NCBI RefSeq assembly: GCF_020360975.1
Contig: NW_025408669.1
Coordinates: 3,534,001-3,598,000, forward strand
DNA: 64,000 bases
Direction: 5' to 3'
Origin: Hirsutella rhossiliensis
Taxonomy: Eukaryota; Ascomycota; Sordariomycetes; Hypocreales; Ophiocordycipitaceae
Under the pieces are notes generated by a model. It did no database searches, had not been told where the DNA came from, and saw nothing but the letters and a program-made list of their open reading frames with translations. A program made the position numbers and the translations under genes. Below are positions 44,669 through 57,700 of the stretch, piece by piece; the stretch's first letter is position 1, and every line of letters begins with the position of its first letter.

Positions 44669-47036
44669 TCACCGAACGCCGTCGTCCCAGGCATCGTCGT
44701 CGCCAACCTCGTAGTCCATGTCCACCTGGCGCTGCTGCATCTCTGTCGGCGCCGTTTCGTCCTTGGACGGGCCTTCGTCGTCGTCTGACAGGGCCGGCGT
44801 GGAGCCGTCGACCGGCTTCTTTGCAGCTGCCGCCGCCGCCCCCGCGTTGACCCACGCTAGGTCCAGCCTGCCCTCGACGCCTGGCAGCTCCTTGCCGTGC
44901 AGGCTGTAGTAGAACTTCTCGGCCGTCTTGCGGTCCTGGAAAGAGACGTGCGTGACCGATGGCGTGGTTTCGACCGACTCGAACTCGCCCAGGTTCTGCG
45001 TCCTTGTTAGCGTGTGCTTCTTCGAATCGCCTGGAGACGAAAGGGAAAGGGGGGGAAGGGGGTGTTCCTAGAGTGCCAGGAAGATATTGCGAGTCACTCA
45101 CCAAAAGGAAATGGCGCAGCACCTCGTCCTTGTCCGGAGGCGTAAAGTCCACCCCGTGGACGGCGAGTTTCCGCGGCCGGTTATCAATGGAATACTGGGC
45201 GTACGCAGCGTGCCTCGCCCCCTGGCCTCGATGAATACCGCGGCCTCGGGGAGCACCTCTGCCACGGTGCGCACCCCTCCCCCTGTAACCTCCCCGGAAG
45301 CCTGGCGCACCACCATCCTCCGCCGCGCTCGGATCGAGCCCGAGGATCTTGGCCTCTTGCTCCAGCGCAGCCAGTTGTGCGCGCAGCAGCTCCGTGGCAG
45401 AGGTGCCGGAGCCCGCGTCGCTACCGTTCTTCTCCGTAAGCCTTGCTCGCAGCTGCTCTGTTTCTGCCTGGTGCTTTGCCAGCAGGTCTTGCTGTTTCTT
45501 TTCCAGTTCTTGGCGTTGCCGTTCGAGCTCTTCCCGCTTGGCCTGCCTTTCTCGGTGCTGCCGCTGTGCCTCTTCTTGTCTTCTGTTCAAATCTTCCAAG
45601 TCGACCTCTGGCTCCGGGCCTCTTACGGCAGGGCCTGCATCCGCATTGAATTGGAGATTGTTAGTTACGTCGTTGAGAGTGTTGTCCGTCTCCTCCTTGT
45701 ACCAAAAGACCTTGACGAAGCGGTTGTCGAAGATGACCTTAGGTGAGCGGTAAGCATCATTCGCGGCAGCCCACTTGTCGTACTTGACGACAGCCAGGTG
45801 CTTATACGGTTGCATCGATACTTCGACAATGTTGCCAAACTGCGAGAAGAAGCCGCACACTTGGTCTTCGCTGAAGCACTCCTCCGGTATGTTTTCAACC
45901 ACGATCGTGCTCTTGGTGCGGTCGTGGACGGGTCCATCTGCTGAAAACAGAGCACGACCGCCGCCTCTCCGGCCACCGCGGTGAACGTTTCCGCGGGATT
46001 TACGACCTCCTCGCCCACGGGGTCCATCGGAGGCGTAGAGCAGTGGGTTTCCTTGGTGAGGCATCGTTGGCATTTGCATTACCGCGTCATTCGGATCGTA
46101 CTCTGAGGCAAACGTCAGCCAGGTTCAGCAGAGTTCGGGACAGACATGGAGTGAAGAAAGGGCGGCATCTCACCTTCGCCGTTGGACGCAGAGGGAGGAA
46201 CGTAAATGGACTCGTTGCCGTGATCATATATGCAGGTACTTCCTCGAGAACAGAAGCCTTTGGTGTCGAAGTCGCGACATCGGCCTTTGCGCTTGGGCTG
46301 GTGTCTTTGGGGTCTGCCACCAAAGTTCAACTGAGGATAACCTTGCAGGCCAGCAAAGGGCATGCCCATTGCTTGCATCTGCATGAAGGCCTCCATGGGG
46401 TTGTTGACGTCAAACTGCGGCATCCCTGCCGGCGGAGCAGGCAGATTCATGGAGCCGAAGCCTCCCTGTTTGCTGCCTCGGTTGTCTTCGGGCCCTCGTC
46501 GAGCGCCGCGCCGAGGTTGCTTAACGGATCGGTGATCGCCATAGGATTGATCCCGTTGCCCGTCGTCTAGGGAGTCGGCTTCGTCGCCAAACGCCCTCTT
46601 CCTCGAGCCAGCATGTGCTTGAGCTGATTGGGAATCGGGCTCGGGAGACGGCTCCTCGGGTGGCGCCCCTCCGGGTATATAGGATCGGTGTTTGATGGCT
46701 TCAAAGACATCGTCCAGGAAGGCCTTGGGGTCTGCAGCGAGAACGAGGCGAAAGTTAGAAGGCTTTAAATGGGGCGTCTAGAAGGCCGAGCATACCTTCG
46801 GTCAAGAAGTCGGGAATCTCCTGCTCGCAGAGCTTCCGAATAGCCGGCTGGTCGCCATCATGCTTCAGCAGCGCAATCACATACTCGGCAAGAACGTCAG
46901 AGTCGGCGTCGGAGCTGCAGACGGCATGTCAGTGAGCGAGGTCGAGAGCAGTCGATTCTGGGGCCACTGACGTGTTTTCAATTCTCTTGACAATCCACGC
47001 CTTGAGCGGCGGCGCGTCTCCTTCCGGGAACAGCAT
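44669..47036 (-). CDS. PWI / CCCH zinc finger / RRM RNA-binding protein (RBM26/27-like)
   Basis: Minus-strand exons are 47036..46972, 46914..46796, 46731..46174, 46102..45102 and 44995..44669, giving 689 aa. Order of domains: PWI-like N-terminus (LKAWIVKRIENT joined to SDADSDVLAEYVIALLKHDG), basic linker, a C-x8-C-x5-C-x3-H zinc finger (CRDFDTKGFC...CIYDH), an RRM (STIVVENIPEECFSEDQVCG through FVKVFWYK), a Glu/Gln/Arg coiled coil, an RGG-rich patch, and a second RRM-like fold completed by the last exon (VTHVSFQDRKTAEKFYYSLH). This is the layout of RBM26/27 and of fission yeast Rmn1, linked to nuclear RNA surveillance. All four introns are GT/AG. The role here is by homology. Confidence 0.93.
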
Positions 47037-47763
47037 GATGAAGCAGCGCGAGCTTCTCCGGGAGCAAAAGTGTCTCTGGTCGTGGCGCCACCGCGGGCTA
47101 TTGGTCGATCGCCAGCAGACCGAGCCAGGCGGATGCGACGCAATGGCTGGTTTTGTTGGTGGGATAAGGCTGTGTTGATGTAACGGGTCACACTTTTTTT
47201 TCGGTTTCGCGACCGACGACCTTGAGAAGTTGGGGAACACGCGGGTCCGTTCAACAGAGGGTGGGTGGGGTCGCTTCCGCTAATCCACTGTGATAGGTAA
47301 TTACATGTAGCTACCCGACTTGCAATACTTACCTTAACCTAGGTACCTACCTAGGTACGCGTGAACTGCGCCACTCCCATGTACCGACTGATGTAATATC
47401 CGTAGGTAGTTCCGGTGTCTCGAGCAGCAAGCCAAATCATCACCTTCACGACTACGAATGCTCCCCTGGCAACAATCACGCGGCGCACCCAGCACTTCAG
47501 CCTGCATCTTACGTGTTCCGATTCTTGCGAGACGACATAACTACAAAGAGACAAACAGCTACACACAGCTTCCCTTGGTATTAGTCCCAACTCGGCATTC
47601 GCTTGTTGCCGGCCGGCTCGTCGCTTAACCGACGCCTGTCAATGCCCAGCGGAACTGCCTCAGTGGCCCCGGCAAGCGCCTCGACATCTTGGCAGGCAGG
47701 CAGTCGACAGGAGGTGCCCATCTTGGCACGAAATTTGAGTCTATCGGCACAGAGAGAAGCCGT
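47037..47763. other. intergenic between eEF2 3' end and RBM26-like start
   Basis: Should hold the RBM26-like promoter and the eEF2 3' UTR. It contains TAGGTACCTACCTAGGTACG at 47340..47359. No gene is seen. Confidence 0.45.
47340..47359. repeat. TAGGTACCTACCTAGGTACG palindromic motif
   Basis: Overlapping copies of the palindrome TAGGTACCTA, related to the cluster at 36589-36660, again in promoter-proximal non-coding DNA. Confidence 0.6.
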
Positions 47764-50533
47764 TTACAGCTTGTCGTAGTACTGCGATCTGTTAGTGATG
47801 CGCCCGCCTCTGAGTGCCATTTGAATTTACTTACGTTCTCCACGCCCGGAACATCAACCTTGATACCCTTGCGCTTACGCATCTCCGTGACAATCTGGCC
47901 CGTCTTGCTGGTGTTGTCGAGGGGCGAGCCACCGGGCAGGACCTGCCAGTGGTCAAACACAGACTGGGGGAAAGCCTGGCCCGACGTGGCCTGGCGCAGG
48001 TCGCCGTTGAACCCAAACGACTCCAAGACAGGCAGGTAGGCCTTGATGTTGAACAGAGGAGTGCCGGGACGCTGCTCCTCGTTGAAGACGTGGCCACGTC
48101 TGCGGGTCAGGACACCGTACACACCACCCATGGCCTGCTCCGGCACCTGAATCTCCACCAAGTAGACGGGCTCCAGCAGCGCTGGCTCGGCGAGCAGCGC
48201 GGCGGCGTACAGGACGCGACGAGCGGTAGGGATGAGCTGACCACCACCACGGTGGATGGCATCGGCGTGCAGGGTGACGTCGAGGATGTTGAAGCGGACG
48301 GAGCGCATGGGCTCCTCGGCGACGGGACCCTCACGACTGGCCCACTGGAAGCCAGAGACGACCGAGTCCTTGATTTCGTTCAGGTACTGGACGGCCTTGG
48401 TCTGGTCAATCAGCAAGTTGGCGCCAGTGCCGTCGGGGCCAAAGGTCCAGATCTTTCGGGCGTCGGTGACGTCCCAGCCAAAGTCATCGGCCAGAACACG
48501 GGCACGAGCCTTGAAATCGTCACGGGCGCTGACCCTGCCGGCCTCAATGGCAAGCGACAGCTCCTCGTCGATGGGCTCGGCCACCATGTACAGACGGTTG
48601 TGCTTGTTGGGGGACTTTGACAGGGCCGTTATGCTTGACTTGCTCTGGACCGTCTCCCGGTACTGGACGACAGGGTCCGAGATGGTCAGGGGAATGCCAG
48701 CATGGTCCTCTTCGAGATCCTTGAGGCAAATCTCGAGATGCAGTTCACCGGCACCGGCGACGACGTGCTCACCCGACTCCGAGGTGAAGGTCAGGACGCA
48801 AGGATCCGACTTGGACAAGCGCTTGAGACCTTCGACCAGCTTGGGCAGATCCTGCGCGTTCTTGACCTGGACGGAGCGCCGGACGACGGGCGAGACGGAG
48901 AACTTCATGACCTTGAGGTTGTGGGCAGTGTCGCTGGTGGTGAGGGTACCAGACTTGAGCAGGAACTGATCGATACCGACCAGACCGACAATGTTGCCAG
49001 CGGGCATGTCGACGATGGGCTCGACCTTACCGCCCATCATGAGGACGGTTCGCTGGATGGCCTTGATGAAGAGGTCCTCCTTCTTGCCGGGGACGTAGTT
49101 GGGGCCCTGGATACGGACCTTGAGGCCGGATCGGACGGTGCCGGAGAAGACGCGACCAAAGGCGTAGAAGCGACCCTTGTCGGAGGTCGGCACCATCTTG
49201 GAGACGTAGAGCATCAGAGGGCCCTTGGGGTTGCAGTCCCGGATGCTAATGGCGGCCTCATCGTCCAGAGGACCCTCGTACAAGGTCTCGACACGGTACT
49301 TCTGCGCGGTGACAGGCGAGGGCAGGTGCAGGATCATCATCTCCAGCAGGGAGTCGGCGGCGGGCAAGAAGGTTCGCATAACGGCCTTGAGGAGCTGCTT
49401 GCCCTCCTTCTCCTTGTCCTCGGTGTTCAGCTTGAGCTCGAGCTTCTGGAGAAGGGTGGCGATCTCTTCCTTCTTGTGGTTCATGACGGCCTGGAAGATC
49501 TTGAAGATTGGGTCCAGGACGAACTGGTTGAAGGCACGCTCCAGTTGCTTGCCCTCGTGGGTGCCGTTCTTGGTCCACTTCTTGGTGGCAGGGTTGAAGT
49601 AGTTGTCACCCTGACGGACGGGATGTATTAGCCGGTTAACGGTCATGGGCATGGGGAGGAGACAGGCTTACCCAGAGACGCTCCATCATCTTGTTCTTGT
49701 CGACACCGAACTTCTTGGCGTACCGGGCGGCGAATTGGCGGATGGTGAAGGCCCAGCCGTGCAGACCGGAACCAAAGGCAACGGTGCCCTTGTAGGGGTA
49801 CACTTGGACATCGCCGAGGGTCTTGTCGAAGTAGGTGGAGATGCTGACGTTAACGGACTCGATGGTACGAGAGAAGGACTGGTACAGGTCCTCCTTTGAG
49901 ACCTGGAGCTCGAGGAGAGCGCGGTCGACCTTGTTGATGACGACGACGGGCTTGATACGCTCGCCCAGAGCCTGTCGCAGGACCGTCTCGGTCTGGACGC
50001 AGACACCCTCGACGGTGTCGACGACGACAAGGGCACCGTCGGTGACACGCAGGGCAGCAGTGACCTCGGAGGAGAAATCAACGTGACCGGGGGAGTCGAT
50101 GAGGTTGATGAGGAAGTCCTGGCCATCAGTGACCTGGCCGACAATGTCTTTGATGTCCTCAGGGTCATCGAGATGGCCGTAGAGGGAGATGGCCGTCGAC
50201 TTGATGGTGATGCCGCGCTCCTGCTCGTCGGGACGAGTGTCGGTCGCTCGGGCATCTCCGGCCTTTGCCGTCGAGATGATACCGGCTTTGGCCAGGAGGG
50301 AGTCGGTCAGAGTGGACTTTCCGTGGTCGACGTGGGCAATGACGGACATGTTCCGGACATTGGTCGGCTTGTCCATCAAAGTCCGGATCTCGTCGATAGT
50401 AAAGCTGCCATGGTAAGAGGCACGTCAGCCGGCTGCACCTCGAGGCGGGGTACGCTTGAGCCGAGGCAGCGACCTGGCATCGAAGCGGGCGGCGGGAGCC
50501 TCTGGGACGGGAAATTGAAGCTTACTTGACCAT
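47764..50533 (-). CDS. EFT2: translation elongation factor 2 (eEF2)
   Basis: Minus-strand exons are 50533..50526 (8 nt), 50404..49672, 49610..47835 and 47781..47764 (18 nt), giving 844 aa, the normal eEF2 length. It is the GTPase that drives ribosomal translocation. GTP motifs are [26 protein letters not shown] and [10 protein letters not shown]; the diphthamide loop is [19 protein letters not shown]. The start [20 protein letters not shown] only appears when the 8-nt exon is spliced over 50405..50525, and the end YYDKL only after intron 47782..47834. Introns are 50405..50525, 49611..49671 and 47782..47834. Codon bias is strong, as expected for a highly expressed gene. Confidence 0.98.
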
Positions 50534-51706
50534 CTTTGCGGTATTGCAGTGATGAACTTGCTATGTGTTTTTTGGTGTTTCCGTCCTCTTTAGGGTCGGA
50601 GGGGAAGAAAAAATCTGGCGAAGTCGAGGACAAAGCGGGGTTGAAGAATTTGACCCCGCGCTCTTTGTGGCCTTGGGAAAAAGCAAGACAGCCTCTCAGA
50701 CCAGAACGGCTCGGAGAAAAGAGAGACAGCGAGGAAAATCACTGTCACTCTCGGATGTGTCCCTTGGGTGATGGGAGTGGGTTGAGGTTTTGGGGAGAGG
50801 AGAGGAAGGGAAAGGACGGAGGGAGTGGGTGGAGGGGGAGATTCTGCGACGAGAGCTGCACTGCTGCCCTCACTGTGCATGTAGTGCTGTCAATGCTCCT
50901 CCTCACTGCCTTTACAGGTGGGCAATACCCCCACTCTGTGGCTAACACAGTGCAAAGATACCCGGTACGCAGAGGAGACTACGTAACAGGGGGAAAAAAT
51001 CCATGAAAATCCATGAAAAATCCAAGCAGGTGGGGCAGAGAGAGGATGCGCTCGCCACTGTGGCAGCAGCAGAACCAACGTCCGTTTAAGTCCGAGCCCT
51101 GACTAGCCGACCTGGTTCAATTCCTTTCTATTTCTATAATCCTGCCCTGGCCAGGCCTCATGACTCTCCTGTTGCAGGCAGTATTTTCTCGCTATTTGGA
51201 TATCTTTTCCTGGCTTTTGCGCGCAGCCCAGGGCGCGGGGCATCATCACCCAGGAAAAGAGCCCCTCACTGTCTTGATATGTATTTAGCACTGTATGTCT
51301 CACTGCCTTTGCCCCTCCCCCTCCAAATTGAGCCAACCCACTGCAAGTTGTGCACCGACTAGAGAGGGCAAGAGCCCTGTGTGGCTGGCCGTCATCGCCT
51401 GGCCCTCAAGTTATTGGTTTCAGCCCACTTATTGGAATGTACGTACGGGGCGCTTTGCACAGAGTACGTTCTTTGTACACCCTGACGATACAGTTTTGCC
51501 CTGTAGCGCGTGCTGCCACAATCTCAGTCGTGTTGGTTAACTGGGAAGAGAGATGCGCCATCTCTGGTTAGCTACCTACTGCACAAGACTGTTCATTATT
51601 CTACCATCCAGGTCATGCATGCATGTTGACCTCTTTTACTCGCCCTGTCAGCTCGCCATCCTCTCGCCCCTAAACCCCCATGGGAGTCCATCCATCGCTC
51701 ATCCTC
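50534..51706. other. eEF2 promoter and Csf1 3' region
   Basis: About 1.2 kb between tandem minus-strand genes; it should hold the eEF2 promoter and leader and the Csf1 3' UTR. No gene is seen. Confidence 0.45.
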
Positions 51707-54700
51707 TCACGAAGACCCCAGGATCCGAGAGTAGGCGTCCTCCACCTCTCCTGCCAGCTCCAGCAGCGACACAATGACAATCTGATGAGTCAAGTTGGGC
51801 ATCTTGTCCCTGTGCAGCCCGATCCACTCCAGCGGCGGCGTCGCCTCTCCCATGTCCCGGAGTTGTGGTGTCTCGATGACCGGAGGTTCGAGTGCCACGT
51901 ACTCGTACTTTGACTGAGGCACGTTGACCTCGGCCCTGATCTTCTGCTGCTCGCCCTCCTTCCGTTCCGCTTCCGTCTGCGGCACCCCGGTAATTTTGAC
52001 TGCTGTCATCGGGAGCTGTCGACCCCATGTCTGCTCCAGCGACTTCGAATGGCTCGCCCACATGCCGCGGATGTAGCTGATGCGAGAGTAGTTCCATCCC
52101 ACCTCCACCTTGCCCTCGAAAGCGCTCTTGAAAACAAAGTCGATATGGTTGCTCTTGGGGCTCTGCCACGTCTCCATCACCGCCTCCACTCGCGGCACCT
52201 TCAGGATTGTGCCTCCTCGCGATCCCGTCGACCGCTGGACCACATCCTCTACCGTCATCTCGCTCAGCGTCTTGGGCGCCTCAGCATTTCTCACTCCAGC
52301 CAGCCCTATCCGGAGCTGACCGAGCGTCATCCGGAGGATGCTGTGTATCCGTCGTTGTTCCATGCTGGCCGCAAATCTTGCGTACGCGTTGAGTGCCTCC
52401 ATCTTGAACACCTGATGGTCGGAAAAGGTGCTGGGAAAGACCCCCAAGTTCAGAGTCTTGAGCGTCACCACAACGTCAGTGTCCAGAGATATCGGCGATT
52501 TGGCCATGGTGTCGTCCTCGGCCAACCGCGGCGCCGACGGCGAATGCTGCTGCATGTGTCGCGGCGTATTCGACTTGCGTCTCGTGAATTTCTCAATCTC
52601 CCGAAGAGATAATTCGAAATTCTCCTTCCTCTCCTGGATGAGCTTCTGCATGGCCTGGTACAGCGCCACGGCCTGAGCTGCGGATGCTGTCGTTCCGAAG
52701 ACTTGCACCGCGTCTCCGTCAAAGATGGCTACCAGCCGGTCTCCGCTACCCTCGCGCCTCTCCCGGACGTTGTACATCAAGAATTCCAGAGACGTCACAT
52801 CGGCGACCAAAAAGGCCTGATAGTCAAAAGCCGCTTTGACGCGCAAGGCATTGAATGCCAACGACGCCTGGATGAGCGGAGTCTCGTTCAGCGCTTGTTC
52901 TCGCTTGGGCCACTGGATAGACGTGCGCAACCTAAAGTGTTGCAGGGCGACGAAGCCGCTCAGCCGACCTGTGCAGTCGATGCTTATTCGTCGGAACCCG
53001 AGGCACAAGTTTTGATCCCAGTCCGACGTCTTCTTGGCCGATACCCAAAAGTCGTTGATTTGGAAGACAGACTTTCCTATGGCTTGCCCAAGGTCAACCT
53101 GGACGTCGAGGGCGGCAATGGATATCGTGGCCGTCCAAGGAAACGCCGTCGTAGCAGCCACTTGCTGATAGCGCTGGACCAGATGGCCCTGCGAAGTCTC
53201 CGTCTCGAGCTTCGCAACCGGGGCCGACGATGCGTGGCGCAGGTCTTCGGGGTACCATATCTCTCTGAACAGCAAGAAGTCTTGCACTTGTTTCGCATTG
53301 ACCGATATGTTCATTGGACTCACCTTCAGGATGGCGGACACGCCGCTGGTGCCGCTAACGTGTTTGCTGTTCATGAAGGAAAGTGTCACTGTGTCAACCC
53401 CGAAACTTGCTGTCGAGTCCCTCGAGTAAACGTGCTGCACTGAGGCCTGAGGCTTCGTCAGGGTTCCAGAGATGGCAAAGAAGTTGCCCTGCTCTTGAGA
53501 GGTTACTGTGTTGACCGTGAAATAGACATTGTCAAAACTCATGGTTGCTGCCACACGAGCCACGGGCTGACAGCTCAAGGAAAACTCTTGCCTGCAGATG
53601 CGCAGGCCAAGATTGAGCTTCAGCCGGCCCAAGACGGCACTCGGGTCCGCGGTGAGGATGTTATCCTCTTCCGCGGACCTCTCTGGCTTCATCTTCGGTG
53701 GCTCGCTGTTCGGGGCTCGTTTGTCCTGGCTGCTATTGCTGACGACCTCCTTGACACTCGACATGATGTCGAGGATGAGAGGAACCACCGCCGGGTACAG
53801 GATGTTGCTTGACGCATCAATCTTGACCTCGCCATACAGTGAGGGGTCTTCCTCGCCATTATCTCGGTATTCGGCCTTCCACGCCAATCCAGGGGTGCGA
53901 AGCACTGCCGCGCTCCCAGAATCGTCTGCATTGAACTGGCCGTATTTTCCGCCTAGAGACGGTCGACGGCTGTGCTTCGACGACGCGTGCGAGCCGTCAT
54001 TGCCGTCCTTGCCAGAGACATATACCACTGCCCCGGCAAAGTCGGCGTCAATCAGCAGGCTTTCCAACCGCTTGTTTCCAAAAAAGCTCCGCTGCCGTTG
54101 GGCAGTTGTGGTTTCGTCTGGCTTTTTGGCGGCGGCTGTTCCAGTTGTCCATTGCGCCGAGGCCTCCTGCACGTTCCTCATCGACAGGGAAATGGACTCG
54201 ACCAGGTTTGCAGCAGGCACAATGAACGCAGAGGTCAGGCGTAGGTCCAGAGACTCTCCAGTGGCTTGGAAAGCCATGCGACGTGCTTCGGCTGTGGACA
54301 CGTAGGCGGCATTGAAGATCACCTCGGGAAGAAGAGCGGAGTGCAAAGACCGCATATTCTTGTCTTGTCCCGGCGGGACGGTCTGAAGCAAGAGCCTCTC
54401 GATTGTGAGCCTGGCAGATTTCCTCGTCCTGGTCCCGAACTCGATGAGTTGAATCGACAGCACAAGGTCTTCCTTGCTGTGATCTTTATCCCCTGACTCG
54501 TTGGCGACGTCCCAGCACATCCGGATGTTTCGTAGCTCAAACTGATAAACCACAGATGCCAGCACGGAACCCAACAGGTCGGCGTCTTCTCCTGGTTCTT
54601 CCTGGTCGTTGATGGTGATTCGCGGTTTGGACTGCCGGAGTTTTCGCAGATACTCGAGCTCCCGTGACGTGTCCAGATCCTTGACCTTGGAGCCAGAATA

Positions 54701-57700
54701 GCCTATCACGTCAATTACGGTCGAGACGGTCTCTGGGGATAGGTTGATGTCCAGTTCGTCGCTGCGGAAGTTGAAGTGCCAATCCTCCTTGTTGTCGTCA
54801 CCACGTCTGGAGCTGGCAGAAACCGTGACGCTGGCTCCCATGCTACCGCACGATCTCATAGCATCCTTCCTGCCTCTGCGGACGTCGAGTCCCATTTGCC
54901 GCAAGTTCACATGCAGATCTGGGTATCGTAATGGGGGGCCATCCGAATCGTGTTGGTTGCATGCAAGGAGGTGCGTCTTATCCAGGGAGAAGAGGATCTG
55001 GGCCATTGGCTCTGTCTTCGACGTCAGTACTGCTTTGGTAAATATTCGCAGTCCGGCAAGCGTTAGATGAAGATTGTATGTCAAAGCCGTACGCGGGGCA
55101 TGAGTGAATGCTGGACTGGGCGGTTCTGTCGTTCCGAAGACGTCGGCCATGTGTCCTCGTATGATCTTGGTTTGTTGTTGGATTTCCTGGATCGCGCTAG
55201 AGATTTGTGGTCGGTTTAGAGCCGCGAGTATACTATAAATGGCAGAGGCATCAAGCCTGATGACTTCGATCGAGGACAGAATGGTCAAGGCTTGGTCGGA
55301 TTGATTCGTCTGGCTTGTTACGCGACCATTCATGGGAGGTATTTGAAGAAGAGAGATGCTGCGAGGCTCGTCTCGGACGTCGATCTGCATTCCATGCGAG
55401 TTCTCCTTGACATCGAAGTCGAGTATGACTTCTTCGCCACGGTTGGCGGCGCATGCAATTCGCGCCACGACCCCTGAGATCTTGTAGGTCAGAGATTGCA
55501 AAAGCGGAATGTTGATGGTGTAGCTGTCGAGGAACAAGGCCACGTTGATTTTGACTTTGGAGAGACGATCCGCCATCTTGACTGGCTCTGAAACATTCGT
55601 AGAAGCAGGTATCAGACTTTGAAGGCGGTATAGTTGAGCAACCTCGTCTCTGATGACGAGGTCAGTGGTTTCTAACAAAGAAATGGGATCCTGTTTGATT
55701 GCAAACGTTAGATCCTGGCAGCTGCCCGTCGACTTGAATGAGCGCAACAAGGCCTCTTCTGTCTCTTGCAGCTCGTGAGACGCAAAGATACTTGGTTGGC
55801 GAAGCTGGCAAGTTCCAAGGAGCTGCGAATGACTATGCAGTCGGGATGTGACCGCATTGCAGTTCACCAGGGCGCTGGCGAAATCTGTTTGCTCGCCAGT
55901 GCTCTGCATTAGGACGGAGGCCTTGAGTCCGCTGGATAGAGTTTGTAGGCTGAGATTCACAGTCTCCAAGTCGATCGAGCCTCTCACTAGCTCGAGCACG
56001 ACGTGAAATGCGGACGAGCGTGCCCTTGCAGGTTCGGCGTGTGGCTTGGTCGATTTCGGCTCGTCGAGACTGCTCGCACGGTTTCGATTGTACAGTCGAA
56101 GAACATCGTCTGCCAATTCGCAAAGCTCCCAATTGAGGTGTACGGCCGCGTCGCTGCAGCACAAGTTGCAAACAGTCAACGGGCCATCAAAATCGGGCAC
56201 CTCGGAAGGGGTATGGTTCGAAGCAGCCGGCTTCTGCTCAACCCTGAAAGTGATATCGAGGAGCCCGATATTGTTCTGTTTCGGGCCCGGATCCAGTACA
56301 AAGCGCAACTCTGCCAGTCGGCACGCACCAAGGATGGGCGCATCGTTTCCAGCTTCTACATCCACTGCCTTGTTTCCTCCAAACACTCTCGCGAGCAGCA
56401 CGGAATTAGCAGCATCCTCCAGATCCCAGCTGCGCCACCGTTGGAAGGCGGTCAACACAACTCCCGCAGCATCGGGAGGGGCCAAGCAGGATGCATCTTT
56501 ACAGTCGTCCGCCAGCAGGGAGCTTTTGATGGTTCTCATAGTAGCCCATATTTGACGAAGTCGCATGACTAGCTTCCATGAATCGCATGTCCGCATATGC
56601 TGAGGAGCCGACCTCAAAACAGCCGAGGGTCGAGTGAGGAACGCAGGATCGTTGGTAGACCTGCCCTGGTTGAGGAGGCGATATGTCAAATACTTGGCCC
56701 GCTCACTGTTCCCGGCCGTAGTCGCGGAGACGAGACTTTCGAGATCCGATGCCAGGGTTCCCGTTCGGTGTATGAGAGAAGCCAAATATTCAATCTTTCC
56801 TGATGCAGTGCTCCCAACGATAGAGCCTATATCAGCGTCAAAGAATGTGATGTCTTTTGCGCCCAAAGACACCATCACATCGTCAATTTCCACCATGACA
56901 GCTGCTTTGGGATTGTAAAGCGACGACAAGCGCTCCGATGCCGAGATTTCTGCAGATTTCAGGCGAAAATGAAGCGACGTCCTAGCGTTCTTGGTGACAC
57001 TGCTCTCTTTTACAGTTCGAGTAATCAAGACCGCCTTGGAAATTCGCAGGTCATACTGGTCTTGGTCCTCGTGGGAGTCGTTCGGGGAGTTGGGCGCCGC
57101 TGAGTTGAGAAAACGAATGTCCGCTTTTGGCAGCCTCACGAGAAGGTCCTGGATCTTCCCGTGATGATGCTCTGGCTTCTTGGAGGCGAATATCTCCCCC
57201 ATGGCGCCTATCTGGAGAGAATCGAGTATACTTTCGGGCTCGCTCGGTTGCAGCTCTGCCAGAAGCGAAACAGCATGTCGAACTGCTTCGGGCTTGATGC
57301 AAGCCGTGAGACCAGAGGGAAACTCGAGAATAACGCTTGCGTAGGCGTGCTCCTCGCTCAGGCTGCGTGGGTCAATCTCACCCAGGGTCGCTATCGTTTG
57401 GCCGAATATATCGTCGTCGTCGTCGTCTTCCAGAATGTCAGGAAAAACGGCATCGCGATTCTCGGGACGAACACTATCCGAGGGAAAGTGCGGTGCGAAA
57501 TACTGGCTCGAAAAGGCGACAGACGAGTGATCATGTACGTCTTTCACGTAGTGGTGTTCAGCTGCAGCATGGGATGTCGAGTGCTGCCCCGCGGTTGAGC
57601 CCGGAGCCTCAATATGATCGTTGGGGAATGGAATCCCGCCCGGTCCAATTATCGAAGTAAGCATATCCCTCCTTAGCCTCGATCTCGTATCATTCTTGTC

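Noticed and set aside
48702..49631. 309-codon plus-strand ORF opposite eEF2
   Set aside because: Antisense shadow; Gly/Leu/Val-rich with no domain.
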